NCBI RefSeq assembly: GCF_017948265.1
Contig: NZ_CP072852.1
Span: forward strand, 3,038,001-3,102,000
Direction: 5' to 3'
Source: Rhodoferax sp. PAMC 29310
GTDB lineage: Bacteria > Pseudomonadota > Gammaproteobacteria > Burkholderiales > Burkholderiaceae_C
Length of the DNA stretch: 64,000 nucleotides
The stretch's first letter is position 1; every line of letters begins with the position of its first letter. A model generated the notes under the pieces. The model ran no database searches. It was given only the letters and a program-made list of their open reading frames with translations, and had not been told where the DNA came from. The position numbers and the translations under genes were made by a program. Below, piece after piece: positions 28,896 through 38,332 of the stretch.

Positions 28896-30449
28896 ATGAC
28901 CCAACCCGTTCTCCAACTCACCGGCATCACCAAACGTTTTGGCACGCTGGTTGCCAACAACAACATCTCGCTGCAACTTCAGGCCGGCGAGGTGCTGGCG
29001 CTTCTGGGCGAGAACGGGGCGGGCAAGTCCACTTTGGTGTCGATTTTGTTTGGGCATTACACCGCCGACGAAGGCACGATTGAGGTGTTTGGCAAGCCCT
29101 TGCGTCCCGGTGACCCCAAGGCGGCGTTGGCGGCTGGCATCGGCATGGTGCATCAGCATTTCACTCTGGCTGACAACTTGAGCGTGCTTGACAACGTGAT
29201 GCTGGGATCAGAGCCGCCGTGGCAACCCTTCACCCGCCACCGCGCCGCGCGCGACAAACTAATGTCGGTAGCGCAGCAGTTTGGCCTCACGGTAGACCCA
29301 AAAGCGCAGGTGGGGAAATTGTCGGTGGGCGAGCGACAACGGGTGGAGATTCTTAAGGCGCTGTACCGCGGCGCCCGCATTTTGATACTGGACGAGCCCA
29401 CAGCAGTGCTGACGCCGCAGGAAAGCGAAGCTCTGTTTGCCGTGCTGGCACAGATGGTGGCGCAGGGCTTGTCTATCATTTTCATCAGTCACAAGTTGGG
29501 CGAGGTGTTGCGTGTGTCGCACCGAGTTGCCGTGTTGCGCGGCGGCGAGTTGGTAGCGCAGGCCACGGCGACCGACACCACCCAAGCCCAGTTGGCGCAG
29601 TGGATGGTGGGGCACGCAGTGGCCCCACCGCAGCGCCAGCCCGCCAACCACTTGGGTGCGCCGGTGTGCGTACTGGACCAAGTCAGCACCGCGCTAGGGC
29701 GTGAACGGCTTGAGAGGGTTTCACTCACGCTGCACAGCGGCGAACTGGTGGCCATTGCTGGCGTCTCGGGCAACGGTCAAGTCGCGCTGGCCGAACTGTT
29801 GTGCGGCACACGCCCCAAGGTAGCGGGGCGCGTGACCTTCATGGGCCAACCCTTACCAGCGCATCCGTCGCAATGGGTGGCAATGGGCGTGGCGCGTATT
29901 CCTGAAGATCGTCACGCGGTGGGGGTGGTGGGCGACCTTCCCGTGTGGGAAAACGCAGTGTCTGAGCGTTTGCGCAGCCCAGCTTTCTCGCGCTGGGGTT
30001 GGGTCAAACGCACCGCCGCCCATGCCTACGCCCAGCGCGTAATCGCGCAATTTGATGTGCGTGGCGGCGGCCCATTGGCGGCGGCACGCGCACTGTCCGG
30101 TGGCAACATGCAGAAATTAATTTTGGGACGCGCTCTGCTGCACCCCGACCACACACCCGATACACCTGATGCCACCACGCCCAAGCTCATCATTGCTCAC
30201 CAACCCACTTGGGGCTTGGATATTGGTGCCGTCGCATACGTGCAATCCCAGCTGCTGGCTGCCCGCGATGCAGGGGCTGCGGTGCTGGTTATTTCTGATG
30301 ATTTGGACGAAGTGATGACCTTGGGCGACCGCGTGGCCGTGATGCATGCCGGGCAGCTGACCCCACCTCGCATGGCTGAGGACTGGAGCCGCGAAGCCAT
30401 TGGCTTGGCCATGGCGGGCGTACCAGACCGGCAGGATGCACGGGAATGA
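28896..30449 (+). CDS. BMP-type ABC transporter ATPase (two ABC domains)
   Basis: A 517-residue tandem ATPase of the RbsA/YufO type. Domain 1 has Walker A GENGAGKSTL, signature LSVGERQRVEIL and Walker B ILILDEPTAVL. Domain 2 begins near residue 260 with the degenerate GVSGNGQVAL (no lysine) and has LSGGNMQKLILGR, followed by an atypical LIIAHQPTWGLDIG in place of Walker B. The asymmetric second site is normal for this family. I chose the ATG at 28896, where the domain begins; the frame is open to 28833 inside the previous gene. The stop overlaps the permease start as ATGA. Confidence 0.9.
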   Translation: MTQPVLQLTGITKRFGTLVANNNISLQLQAGEVLALLGENGAGKSTLVSILFGHYTADEGTIEVFGKPLRPGDPKAALAAGIGMVHQHFTLADNLSVLDNVMLGSEPPWQPFTRHRAARDKLMSVAQQFGLTVDPKAQVGKLSVGERQRVEILKALYRGARILILDEPTAVLTPQESEALFAVLAQMVAQGLSIIFISHKLGEVLRVSHRVAVLRGGELVAQATATDTTQAQLAQWMVGHAVAPPQRQPANHLGAPVCVLDQVSTALGRERLERVSLTLHSGELVAIAGVSGNGQVALAELLCGTRPKVAGRVTFMGQPLPAHPSQWVAMGVARIPEDRHAVGVVGDLPVWENAVSERLRSPAFSRWGWVKRTAAHAYAQRVIAQFDVRGGGPLAAARALSGGNMQKLILGRALLHPDHTPDTPDATTPKLIIAHQPTWGLDIGAVAYVQSQLLAARDAGAAVLVISDDLDEVMTLGDRVAVMHAGQLTPPRMAEDWSREAIGLAMAGVPDRQDARE

Positions 30450-31507
30450 GACTCGAAAAACGCACACAAACCTCCCGTCTGGCGTTGCTGCTAGCGCCCC
30501 TGGGCGCCGTTGCATTCACCCTACTCGTCAGTGCCTTACTGGTGCTGTGGGCGGGCGCCCCGGTCGGGCAGACCTATGGGTTGCTGTGGCAAGGCGGCTT
30601 TGGCTCGGTGTTTGCCTTCAGCGAAACACTGACTCGCGCGACTCCCCTGATGCTGACCGGCCTAGCGGCGACGGTCGCATTCAAGGCAAGGCTGTTCAAC
30701 ATTGGCGCCGAGGGGCAGCTCTACATGGGCGCGCTGGCCGCCGTGGCAGTGGGCGGCTTGCATGACGGCACGGGGTTGGCGCTGCACCCGGCAGCGTTGT
30801 TTGTGCTGATGATGCTTGCGGCAGCGCTGGCCGGTGCATTGTTGTTACTTGGGCCGGCCCTGATGAAAGCCAAGCTAGGCGTGGATGAAGTGGTCACCAC
30901 CCTGCTGCTCAATTTCATCGTGCTGCTGCTAGTCTCACTGATGCTGGATGGCCCCATGAAAGACCCCACCGCCATGGGCTGGCCACAGAGCGTGGTGCTG
31001 ATGCCTGAGCTAGAGTTGAGCAAACTCATCGCGCAAACCCGCGTGCACACCGGCTTGCTGTGGGCCTGCGCCTTGTCTGTGGGGCTGTGGGCGCTGATGA
31101 AGTACACCGTGCTGGGATTTGACATTCGCGCGGTGGGAGCGAACCCTCGCGCCGCTGCATTTGCCGGCGTGTCGGTGACGCGCACGGTGGTGCTGGTGGC
31201 GATGCTGTCGGGCGCATTGGCAGGACTGGCCGGCGCGATTGAAGTCGCGGGGCGCACCAGCTACCTCACGCTGGACATGTCACCGGGCTACGGTTACACC
31301 GGTATCGTGATTGCGATGCTGGCGGGACTGCACCCCCTGGGCGTGATCGCGGCTAGCGTTTTTGTGGCCGGGATGCTGGTCGGGGCTGACAGCATGAGCC
31401 GGGCCGTGGGCGTGCCCACTTTCATTGCCGATGTGATTGTGGCGACCTCCCTGATTTCGGTGCTCGTGGCCACGCTGCTCACGCAATACCGGGTGAAAGT
31501 GAAATGA
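30446..31507 (+). CDS. BMP-type ABC transporter permease 1
   Basis: A 353-residue inner-membrane permease of the BPD_transp_2 family (YufP/NupP type) with about eight to ten helices. Typical segments are FNIGAEGQLYMGALAAV, KAKLGVDEVVTTLLLNFI, FDIRAVGANPRAAAFAGVSV and the MSPGYGYTGIVIAMLAG region. It follows the ATPase with a 4-base overlap and pairs with permease 2 to form the membrane channel of the nucleoside importer. Confidence 0.9.
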   Translation: MRLEKRTQTSRLALLLAPLGAVAFTLLVSALLVLWAGAPVGQTYGLLWQGGFGSVFAFSETLTRATPLMLTGLAATVAFKARLFNIGAEGQLYMGALAAVAVGGLHDGTGLALHPAALFVLMMLAAALAGALLLLGPALMKAKLGVDEVVTTLLLNFIVLLLVSLMLDGPMKDPTAMGWPQSVVLMPELELSKLIAQTRVHTGLLWACALSVGLWALMKYTVLGFDIRAVGANPRAAAFAGVSVTRTVVLVAMLSGALAGLAGAIEVAGRTSYLTLDMSPGYGYTGIVIAMLAGLHPLGVIAASVFVAGMLVGADSMSRAVGVPTFIADVIVATSLISVLVATLLTQYRVKVK

Positions 31508-31589
31508 CCCCCACGCTTGTCACTGCGCGTACCACACAGTCCTCCGAGAGGGCTCACCTTACTTGGGGCGGCACAGCGCTGCGGCTGAA

Positions 31590-32513
31590 ATGACCGAACT
31601 CTTTGATATTTTGGCCAACCCGTCCTTCTGGGTGGCTGTGTTGCGCATCGCCACACCGCTCATTTTGGGCACGTTGGGCGTGTTGCTGTGCGAACGTGCA
31701 GGGGTGCTGAACCTCGGCATTGAAGGCATCATGGTGGCGGGCGCCTTCACGGGCTGGCTGGCGGTTTATCTGGGGTGGCCGCTGTGGGCTGGCGTAGCCG
31801 TGGCGGCGCTCACTGGCGGGGTCTTGGGTTTGTTGCATGCCTTTTTAACGGTCGGGCTGGCGCTGTCGCAACACGTCTCCGGCTTAGGGATCACTCTCTT
31901 GGCCACCGCACTCAGTTACTACGGCTACCGCGTGAGTTTCCCCAAAGTCAGCACGCCACCCACGATCACGCCCTTTGCCGACATGGACTGGCTGGGCTTG
32001 CCCATTCTGGCGCAGCAAACCCCACTGACCTTACTGGCCCTGCTGCTGGTGCCGCTGATTGGCTACACCCTGTACCGAACCCCCTTGGGGCTGGCCGTGC
32101 GCATGGTGGGCGAAAACCCGCAGGCCGCCGAAGGCCAAGGCGTCTCTGTGGCGGCCACCCGGACCGGCGCCATCGTGGCGGGCTCGGCGCTGATGGGCGT
32201 GGCCGGTTCATTTTTGACGTTGTCCGCTTTTAACGCCTTCTTTTTTAACATGGTCAATGGGCGGGGCTGGATTTGTATCGCACTGGTTGTGTTTGCCTCT
32301 TGGCGGCCGGGCAAGGCGCTGCTGGGCGCGCTCCTGTTTGCTTTTTTTGACGCACTGCAGCTGCGCCTGCAACAGTCGGGCAGTGCAACCTTGCCATACC
32401 AGCTGTACCTGATGCTGCCTTATGTACTGTCGATCGTGGCGCTGGTGCTGGTCGCCCGCAAGGCCAGCTACCCCCAGGCACTGATGAAGCCCTATCGCAA
32501 AGGAGAACGCTGA
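31590..32513 (+). CDS. BMP-type ABC transporter permease 2
   Basis: A 307-residue permease (YufQ/NupQ type). The ATG at 31590 opens MTELFDILANPSFW; a TTG at 31563 is possible but less likely. Segments ERAGVLNLGIEGIMVAGAF, SQHVSGLGITLLATALSYYG and AVRMVGENPQAAEGQGVSV are characteristic. There are 82 non-coding bases after permease 1, and the stop directly abuts the ATG of the cytosine deaminase, tying transport to deamination. Confidence 0.9.
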   Translation: MTELFDILANPSFWVAVLRIATPLILGTLGVLLCERAGVLNLGIEGIMVAGAFTGWLAVYLGWPLWAGVAVAALTGGVLGLLHAFLTVGLALSQHVSGLGITLLATALSYYGYRVSFPKVSTPPTITPFADMDWLGLPILAQQTPLTLLALLLVPLIGYTLYRTPLGLAVRMVGENPQAAEGQGVSVAATRTGAIVAGSALMGVAGSFLTLSAFNAFFFNMVNGRGWICIALVVFASWRPGKALLGALLFAFFDALQLRLQQSGSATLPYQLYLMLPYVLSIVALVLVARKASYPQALMKPYRKGER

Positions 32514-33794
32514 ATGCTGGACTTATTGATTCAAAATGCCACGCTGCCCGATGGGCGCACAGGCATGTCTGTGGCCGTGCAGGCCGGAACCATCATTGAA
32601 GTGTCTTCGGCATTGAATACGCCAGCACATTCGGTAGTGGATGCGCAAGGATTTTTACTCAGCCCGCCGTTTGTAGATGCCCACTTTCACATGGATGCCA
32701 CGCTGAGCTATGGCCTTCCCCGGGTCAACCAGTCAGGCACCTTGCTGGAAGGTATTGCCGTGTGGGGCGAGCTCAAACCCTCGCTGACCCAAGCGGCGCT
32801 GATCGACCGAGCATTGACTTATTGCGACTGGGCGGTGGCCAACGGTCTGCTTGCCATTCGCACCCATGTCGATGTGTGTGACCCTCGATTGCTGGCCGTC
32901 GAGGCGTTACTGGAAGTGAAACAACGCGTCGCGCCCTTCATCGACTTGCAACTGGTGGCATTTCCCCAAGATGGTCTGTTGCGCGGTCCACAGGGGCCCG
33001 ACCAGCACTTTGGTAACCTGCGCCGCGCACTCGATATGGGCGTGGACGTCATTGGGGGTATTCCCCACTTTGAGCGCACCATGGCGGACGGCGCCCTCAG
33101 CGTTAAATTGCTCTGCGAACTCGCCGCCGAACGCGGCCTGCGGGTGGACATGCACTGTGATGAGTCGGACGATCCACACTCACGCCACGTTGAGACCTTG
33201 GCCTTTGAGACCCAACGCCTGGGCCTGCAAGGCCGGGTCACTGGCTCGCACCTGACCAGCATGCACAGCATGGACAACTATTACGTCAGCAAACTCATCC
33301 CATTAATGGCTGAGGCGCAGTTGCACGCCATCGCCAACCCATTGATCAACATCACCCTGCAGGGCCGCCACGACAGCTACCCCAAGCGGCGGGGTATGAC
33401 CCGCGTACCTGAGCTGCTTGCCGCCGGCGTGAACGTCGCGTTTGGCCACGACTGTGTCATGGACCCTTGGTACAGCCTGGGCAGTGGCGACATGCTCGAA
33501 GTGGCCCACATGGGCTTGCACGTGGCCCAAATGACCAGCCAAACCGCCATGCGGCAATGCTTTGAGGCCGTCACCACCAATGCGGCCCGCGTGATGGGGC
33601 TGGACCACTATGGCTTGTCCGCAGGTTGCCACGCTGACTTCGTGTTGTTACAAGCGCGCGACCCCGTCGAAGCTATTCGGCTCCGAGCCACCCGACTCAA
33701 GGTGTTTCGGCGCGGCCAATTGCTGGCAGAAACACCCGTGACGCGCAGCCAGCTGCACATGCCGGGACGCCCCACCCACACCGCATGGAGTTAA
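32514..33794 (+). CDS. cytosine deaminase-like amidohydrolase, copy 1
   Basis: A 426-residue amidohydrolase of the CodA family. Metal and catalytic marks are FVDAHFHMDATLSYG near residue 58, THVDVCDPRLLA, HCDESDDPHSRHVETLA (histidine and proton-shuttle glutamate near 210-215) and FGHDCVMDPWYSLG near 317, equal to GHDDVFDPWY of E. coli CodA as I recall it. Likely cytosine to uracil, feeding PreTA; relatives deaminate creatinine, isocytosine or other cyclic amidines. It starts on the base after the permease stop. A close paralogue lies at 49399. Confidence 0.85.
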   Translation: MLDLLIQNATLPDGRTGMSVAVQAGTIIEVSSALNTPAHSVVDAQGFLLSPPFVDAHFHMDATLSYGLPRVNQSGTLLEGIAVWGELKPSLTQAALIDRALTYCDWAVANGLLAIRTHVDVCDPRLLAVEALLEVKQRVAPFIDLQLVAFPQDGLLRGPQGPDQHFGNLRRALDMGVDVIGGIPHFERTMADGALSVKLLCELAAERGLRVDMHCDESDDPHSRHVETLAFETQRLGLQGRVTGSHLTSMHSMDNYYVSKLIPLMAEAQLHAIANPLINITLQGRHDSYPKRRGMTRVPELLAAGVNVAFGHDCVMDPWYSLGSGDMLEVAHMGLHVAQMTSQTAMRQCFEAVTTNAARVMGLDHYGLSAGCHADFVLLQARDPVEAIRLRATRLKVFRRGQLLAETPVTRSQLHMPGRPTHTAWS

Positions 33795-34135
33795 AAGCCT
33801 CAACCCATCAAACTGCGTTGGGACGCTGAGTACCACGCAGGCTTTGAGGTGGCTCAAAGCTTCACCTGCTGTCGGTGAAGATGGCATCCGCCAAGAGGTG
33901 GTGACAACGTGATGAACATTCCTTACAACGGTTTTGTGCTGAGAGACCGGGGCTTGCTCAACAATGTGAACATTGCCTTTTGAGACGCCGCGAGCGAAAC
34001 CCCCACCTCATGCTGCAGGCTCACAACCTGACTACCCACGTTGGCACAGCGCCCAAGCGGATGGTGCTTTGATGCAGGGCGCTTTCTGCACACCACTCAT
34101 TTCGATGTGCGTCTTTTGTTTGAGAATACCCATGT
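33795..34135. other. 341-base gap with no convincing gene
   Basis: This gap lies between the cytosine deaminase and the sensor kinase. Short open frames occur, but none shows family features or a good ribosome binding site. No U-run terminator is seen. It probably holds the end of the pyrimidine transcript and the promoter of the two-component system. It could contain eroded coding remnants. Confidence 0.4.
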
Positions 34136-36145
34136 ATGCCCCGCCACATCGCCCTTAGAACGTTCCTGATCGGCGCCTTGCTGGTCGTTTTGCTGCCCAT
34201 CATGATCGCCAGCGGTTGGTTCTTTTACCGCTCCGCGCTTGACGCCACCGAGCAGTTTGCACAACAAATCGCAGATGATGTGTCAGGCCGTGTGCGCGAA
34301 AAAGTGATTGCGTTCTTTGATATCCCATTGCGGGTCGTGACCTTTAATATCGAGCAAGCCAAAGCGGGTTATCTGAATTACGCGCAGCCTGAAGAACTCA
34401 TGCGTCAATTTCTTCTGCAAATTCGTCAGCAGCCGCAGCTGACTTTTGTCTCCATGGGAATGATTGACGGCCAGTACTATGCGGGCAGTCGCCCCCCCCT
34501 CGGAGCAGACGGTGATTTTCGCATGCTGCGTGCCCGCATCGCGGACAACCGCGCCATGGAGGTTTTTCGCGTCAATGACGTGAGCAAGCGTGGCGACCGC
34601 ATATCGCACAGCGATATCCATTTCGACTCACGTATTCGCCCTTGGTACAAGTCTGCCATCTGGAATGGTGGATTGGCGTGGTATGCGCCTTACCGATACA
34701 TGATTGAGGATGAACAATCCGCTTACACGGCGATGGGAATGGGCGTGTCGGCACCCGTGTTTTCCGAGAGCGGCGTCATGGTGGGCGTCACCAGTGCCGA
34801 CCTGGCCCTGTCCCAAGTCAGCGACTTTCTGAAGCTGGTTGTAAGCGAATCGAACAGCATTGCCTTTCTGGCCGACTCCGCCGGTGAACTACTGGCCACC
34901 TCTACCGCCGAGCCCACCTTTCATCTGGACGCCAACCGCAACGACTATCGGGTTAAAACAGCCAACAGCATAGACCCCATCCTGCGGGTGGTGGGGGAAC
35001 GAATTCGAGATACCGCCGCTGCTGAGGGCAACCAATTCATCACCGTCAATGGCACCCGTCATTTGGCCCGCTGGTGGACGCACCAACTTGCTAACGGGCC
35101 TGAGCTGACCATGGGGGTTGTTCTGCCAGAAAGCCAGTTCAACACTCCTCTGCATGGCATCGTTCGCAATGTCGTCTCACTCACACTGGCCGTGATGATG
35201 GCAGCGGTTCTTTTCGCAATTTTTGTCACGAACCGGGTGGTGCAGCCCTTGTCATCGCTGAGTGGCTGGGCAGCCCGCCTGACACAAGGCGACTGGAGTG
35301 CCGCCCCACCCAAATCCAGTCCTATTCGTGAGCTGACCGGACTCTCTGCCGCCATGGGGGTCATGGCCGGGCACTTGAAACAACATGCCGACAGCCTGGA
35401 GCACGAAGTGGCTGAACGCACCATCGAACTCAAGGAAGCGCTGAGCGTCATTGAGCAAGCACTAACCGATGAACGTCAGTTCATTGCCATGCTGTCACAC
35501 GAAGTGCGATCGCCGCTGGCAGTGATTGACACCGCAGCACAGTTGCTATCCTTTCGATTGAAGGACGATCCTGCCCAACTTGCCGTGGCAGAGCGCATCC
35601 GCCGGGGGTCTGCTCGAATCGCCAATTTTTTTGATAACTGCCTGACTCAAGATCGGATCGACAGTCAAAATTTTGGCGTCCAAACAGCGCCTATTGATGT
35701 CATACGCATGCTGTTATGGGTGACGAATGGCGGTGCGCAGTTGACCACCAACCAGCACTTTGACATCAATGTATCGCATGATTTGCCAACGGTGCACGGT
35801 GATGAGGTTCTTCTGCGCATCGCGCTGACCAACCTGCTGTCCAACGCCTTCAAGTATTCACCTGAAGGGACGACGGTGGAACTGCAGGTCTGGGCTGACA
35901 AGGAACACTGCCATTTTGCGGTGAATGACTATGGTGTTGGTATTCCAGACGAAGAGGTCGAGTTGATTTTCCACAAATACCGCCGCGGACGCGCCGCAGA
36001 AGGCAAACCTGGCGCAGGCTTGGGACTGGCCCTGGTAGAGCGCATCGCCACACTGCACGGAGGAAGCGTCCATATGTCTCGGCGCGAACCGGTCGGCAGT
36101 CGGTTTGTCTTAAGCATTTCCTTGCTTGCTCCGCCTACCGCCTAA
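34136..36145 (+). CDS. Cache-domain sensor histidine kinase
   Basis: A 669-residue membrane kinase. TM1 is near residues 8-30, a large periplasmic region of about 310 residues has Cache-type features (IRPWYKSAIWNGGLAWYAPY, TSADLALSQVSDFL), TM2 is near 343-365, then a HAMP-like linker (NRVVQPLSSLSGWAARLTQG). The phosphoacceptor motif FIAMLSHEVRSPL sets the histidine near 455, followed by N box NLLSNAFKYSPEG, G1 DYGVGIPDE and G2 GAGLGLALV. Cache domains bind small amines, amino acids or carboxylates outside the cell. It is the first gene of a set with a response regulator, an ABC importer and a peptidase, so the importer substrate is the likely signal. Confidence 0.88.
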   Translation: MPRHIALRTFLIGALLVVLLPIMIASGWFFYRSALDATEQFAQQIADDVSGRVREKVIAFFDIPLRVVTFNIEQAKAGYLNYAQPEELMRQFLLQIRQQPQLTFVSMGMIDGQYYAGSRPPLGADGDFRMLRARIADNRAMEVFRVNDVSKRGDRISHSDIHFDSRIRPWYKSAIWNGGLAWYAPYRYMIEDEQSAYTAMGMGVSAPVFSESGVMVGVTSADLALSQVSDFLKLVVSESNSIAFLADSAGELLATSTAEPTFHLDANRNDYRVKTANSIDPILRVVGERIRDTAAAEGNQFITVNGTRHLARWWTHQLANGPELTMGVVLPESQFNTPLHGIVRNVVSLTLAVMMAAVLFAIFVTNRVVQPLSSLSGWAARLTQGDWSAAPPKSSPIRELTGLSAAMGVMAGHLKQHADSLEHEVAERTIELKEALSVIEQALTDERQFIAMLSHEVRSPLAVIDTAAQLLSFRLKDDPAQLAVAERIRRGSARIANFFDNCLTQDRIDSQNFGVQTAPIDVIRMLLWVTNGGAQLTTNQHFDINVSHDLPTVHGDEVLLRIALTNLLSNAFKYSPEGTTVELQVWADKEHCHFAVNDYGVGIPDEEVELIFHKYRRGRAAEGKPGAGLGLALVERIATLHGGSVHMSRREPVGSRFVLSISLLAPPTA

Positions 36146-36155
36146 ACTGAAGCTC

Positions 36156-36893
36156 ATGAAAACGCCAAAACCCCGCATTGCCATTGTTGAGGACGACGTC
36201 GATCAGTTGCATTCCATTGAGGAATTTTTACTGGATGCTGGGTATACGGTTTGGGGGGCAGGCAGCGCAGAGTCTTTCTATCGAAATTTCATGGTCAACC
36301 CCGTGGATGTCGTGATTCTGGACGTCGGCCTGCCGGGTGAAAGTGGCCTGTCTGTGGCCAAACTGTTGATGGACCGACCTGAGGTGGCGGTCATCATACT
36401 GAGTGCTCGGGATGCTCTCAATGACCGCTTGTTGGGGATGCGCTCCGGGGCTGATCGCTACCTGATTAAGCCTGTCAGCCTGCTTGAACTCGCCGCGAAC
36501 ATCGATGCGGTTGGCAAGCGCCTGGTGCTGCACTCAGATGAGCTAAATCGTTCTCCTTCCGATCTCTCAAAAGGACCCTGGACCTTGGCAACCCAAGACT
36601 GGCAACTCGTCTCACCACAGGGCATGGTGCTGCCTCTGACCACACACGAGTTCGCCCTACTGAACTGTCTGATCCGCTCGCAAGGCAAGGTTGTATCCAA
36701 GCAGGATTTGATCACACAGATCCAGGGCGCACGCGCACAAAATGGCAATGAGCGCTTGAACTTGCTGGTGGCCCGCCTGCGCAAGAAAGCCAGCGACATG
36801 CTGACTGAGCCGCTGCCCCTCAAAACGGCCCATCAACTGGGTTACGCGTTCACGGCGCACGCCCGTTTATCGCAAGAAAAGAATTCTGTCTAG
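36156..36893 (+). CDS. OmpR-family response regulator paired with the Cache kinase
   Basis: A 245-residue regulator. Receiver marks are VEDD at 11-14, D56 in VVILDVGLPGESG and K105 in RYLIKPVS; the winged-helix DNA-binding domain is in the second half (LTTHEFALLNCLIRSQGKVVSKQDL, then NLLVARLRKK). It starts 11 bases after the kinase stop. A perfect 16-bp palindrome lies 13 bases after its stop and about 95 bases before the binding-protein gene, a candidate binding site of this regulator. Confidence 0.9.
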   Translation: MKTPKPRIAIVEDDVDQLHSIEEFLLDAGYTVWGAGSAESFYRNFMVNPVDVVILDVGLPGESGLSVAKLLMDRPEVAVIILSARDALNDRLLGMRSGADRYLIKPVSLLELAANIDAVGKRLVLHSDELNRSPSDLSKGPWTLATQDWQLVSPQGMVLPLTTHEFALLNCLIRSQGKVVSKQDLITQIQGARAQNGNERLNLLVARLRKKASDMLTEPLPLKTAHQLGYAFTAHARLSQEKNSV

Positions 36894-36905
36894 GGCCATT
36901 GGGCG

Positions 36906-36921
36906 TACGGGATATCCCGTA
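36906..36921. promoter_or_regulatory. perfect palindrome upstream of the ABC importer operon
   Basis: TACGGGATATCCCGTA is a perfect 16-bp palindrome between the response regulator and the substrate-binding protein gene. Likely an operator for the importer operon; a small transcript-end hairpin is the alternative. Confidence 0.5.
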
Positions 36922-37016
36922 TGAAAGATGACAGAAAATGAAAGAAATTGAAGCTGCGTGAAGGGGGATTTTGCGAAAAACTCGAGGTGTTCTTTTGCAC
37001 ACATGAGGAATCCACC

Positions 37017-38222
37017 ATGCTACGTCGTCACATCCTTCAACTATCCGCCTTGGGTGCTCTGCCCTCTTCACTGGGACTGATTCAGTCTGCTTTTGCCCAG
37101 TCAACAAACGCCATTCAATTTGGTTGTCCAGTTCCTGTGTCGGGTGCATTTGCCGCCAACGGCAAATATGCTGACTTGGGTATGAAGCTGGCCATAGAGC
37201 AATACGGCACCGCTCTCAAGCGGCCTCTGGCCTACACCTTGCTCGACACAGAGGGCAAACCAGCCACGGCCATTCGCAAGGTTCAGGAAGCTGCACAGCA
37301 ACAAGGAACACGATTTTTTGCAGGCGGTATTTTGTCGTCCGAAGCCCTCGCGATGGGCAAGGAGGCCGAAAAAGCCGGCGCCATTTTCATCACCACAGCA
37401 GGTGCCGATGAAATCACGGGAGCCGACTGCAATGTTGCCACCTTCCGTTGGTCAGTGCCCACCTTTGGTGCCATTGAGCAGACGGTGCGCCCCCTCATTG
37501 AATCCATGCCCAAAGCCAAGCGCTGGTACACCATCACACCGCAGTACGTGTTTGGTGATGGCTTGCTGTCAGCAGCAAAAAACATCTTCAAAGAAAAAGG
37601 AATCGAGCATGTGGGCAACAGCTACCACTCGCTCGCCGAAAAGGAATTCAGCGGCTACATCACCAACGCCTTGGCAGCCAAGCCCGATGTTCTGCTGCTG
37701 CTGAACTTTGGTGCCCAATGCGCTGACACCTTGCGTCAAGCGGTGAGTTTTGGCATGAACAAGAACATGACCATCTTGGTCGCTTGGGCTTCCGGCTTGG
37801 AGCAGTTTGAATCGCTGGGCGCCGACCTGTGTGAAGGCATTTACTTTGGTGCGCAGTACTGGCATACCGTGGACTCCGAGCTGAACCGTGATTTGGTGAA
37901 GCGCTCCAACGCTGTATTCAAATCCAACCCCAACTACAGTCTGGCGGGTTCCTACACCTGCACCAAGCTGCTCATCGACGGCATCATCAAGGCGGGAACC
38001 GTTGAGCAAAAAGCGGTTATTGCTGCGCTTGAAGGCATGAAGTACCAAGGTTTGACGGGCGAAGAAGAGGTTCGCAAAGCTGACCACCAAGTGGTCAAAA
38101 ACTACTACTTGCTTAAAGGCAAAGCGAAATCCAAAATGAAGAACAAGGACGACTATGTTGATGTCCTGAGCTCTGGCAAATCATTCCTTCCGATTGACCA
38201 AACAGGCTGCAAACGGACCTGA
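37017..38222 (+). CDS. branched-chain/amide-type ABC transporter substrate-binding protein
   Basis: A 401-residue periplasmic binding protein of the Leu/Ile/Val-urea-amide cluster. The ATG at 37017 follows a GAGGAA site and opens MLRRHILQLSALGALPSSLG; the signal peptide ends AFAQ. Marks are FGCPVPVSGAFAANGKYADLGMK, LDTEGKPATAIRKVQE and FRWSVPTFGAIEQ. The ligand is not certain; these proteins bind amino acids, urea, short amides or aromatic acids. The M81 peptidase and carbamoyl-amide hydrolase downstream suggest a peptide- or amide-like compound. Confidence 0.88.
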   Translation: MLRRHILQLSALGALPSSLGLIQSAFAQSTNAIQFGCPVPVSGAFAANGKYADLGMKLAIEQYGTALKRPLAYTLLDTEGKPATAIRKVQEAAQQQGTRFFAGGILSSEALAMGKEAEKAGAIFITTAGADEITGADCNVATFRWSVPTFGAIEQTVRPLIESMPKAKRWYTITPQYVFGDGLLSAAKNIFKEKGIEHVGNSYHSLAEKEFSGYITNALAAKPDVLLLLNFGAQCADTLRQAVSFGMNKNMTILVAWASGLEQFESLGADLCEGIYFGAQYWHTVDSELNRDLVKRSNAVFKSNPNYSLAGSYTCTKLLIDGIIKAGTVEQKAVIAALEGMKYQGLTGEEEVRKADHQVVKNYYLLKGKAKSKMKNKDDYVDVLSSGKSFLPIDQTGCKRT

Positions 38223-38236
38223 CCGTTCACCCGTGG

Positions 38237-38300
38237 CTCAGCGCGGTGTCGCGCTGAGACCCACTTCTGCATTTCCCGCTCGAAGCGCTGTCCAGCGCTT
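38237..38300 (+). other. two tandem hairpins between binding-protein and permease genes
   Basis: Hairpin 1 is CTCAGCGCG, GTGT, CGCGCTGAG (38237-38258), a perfect 9-bp stem. Hairpin 2 is AAGCGCT, GTCC, AGCGCTT (38283-38300). Neither has a U-run. They sit where an RNA structure would protect the binding-protein message and lower downstream expression. Confidence 0.5.
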
Positions 38301-38332
38301 TGGGAGTGCTTCATTTCTGCATTAGACATCGC

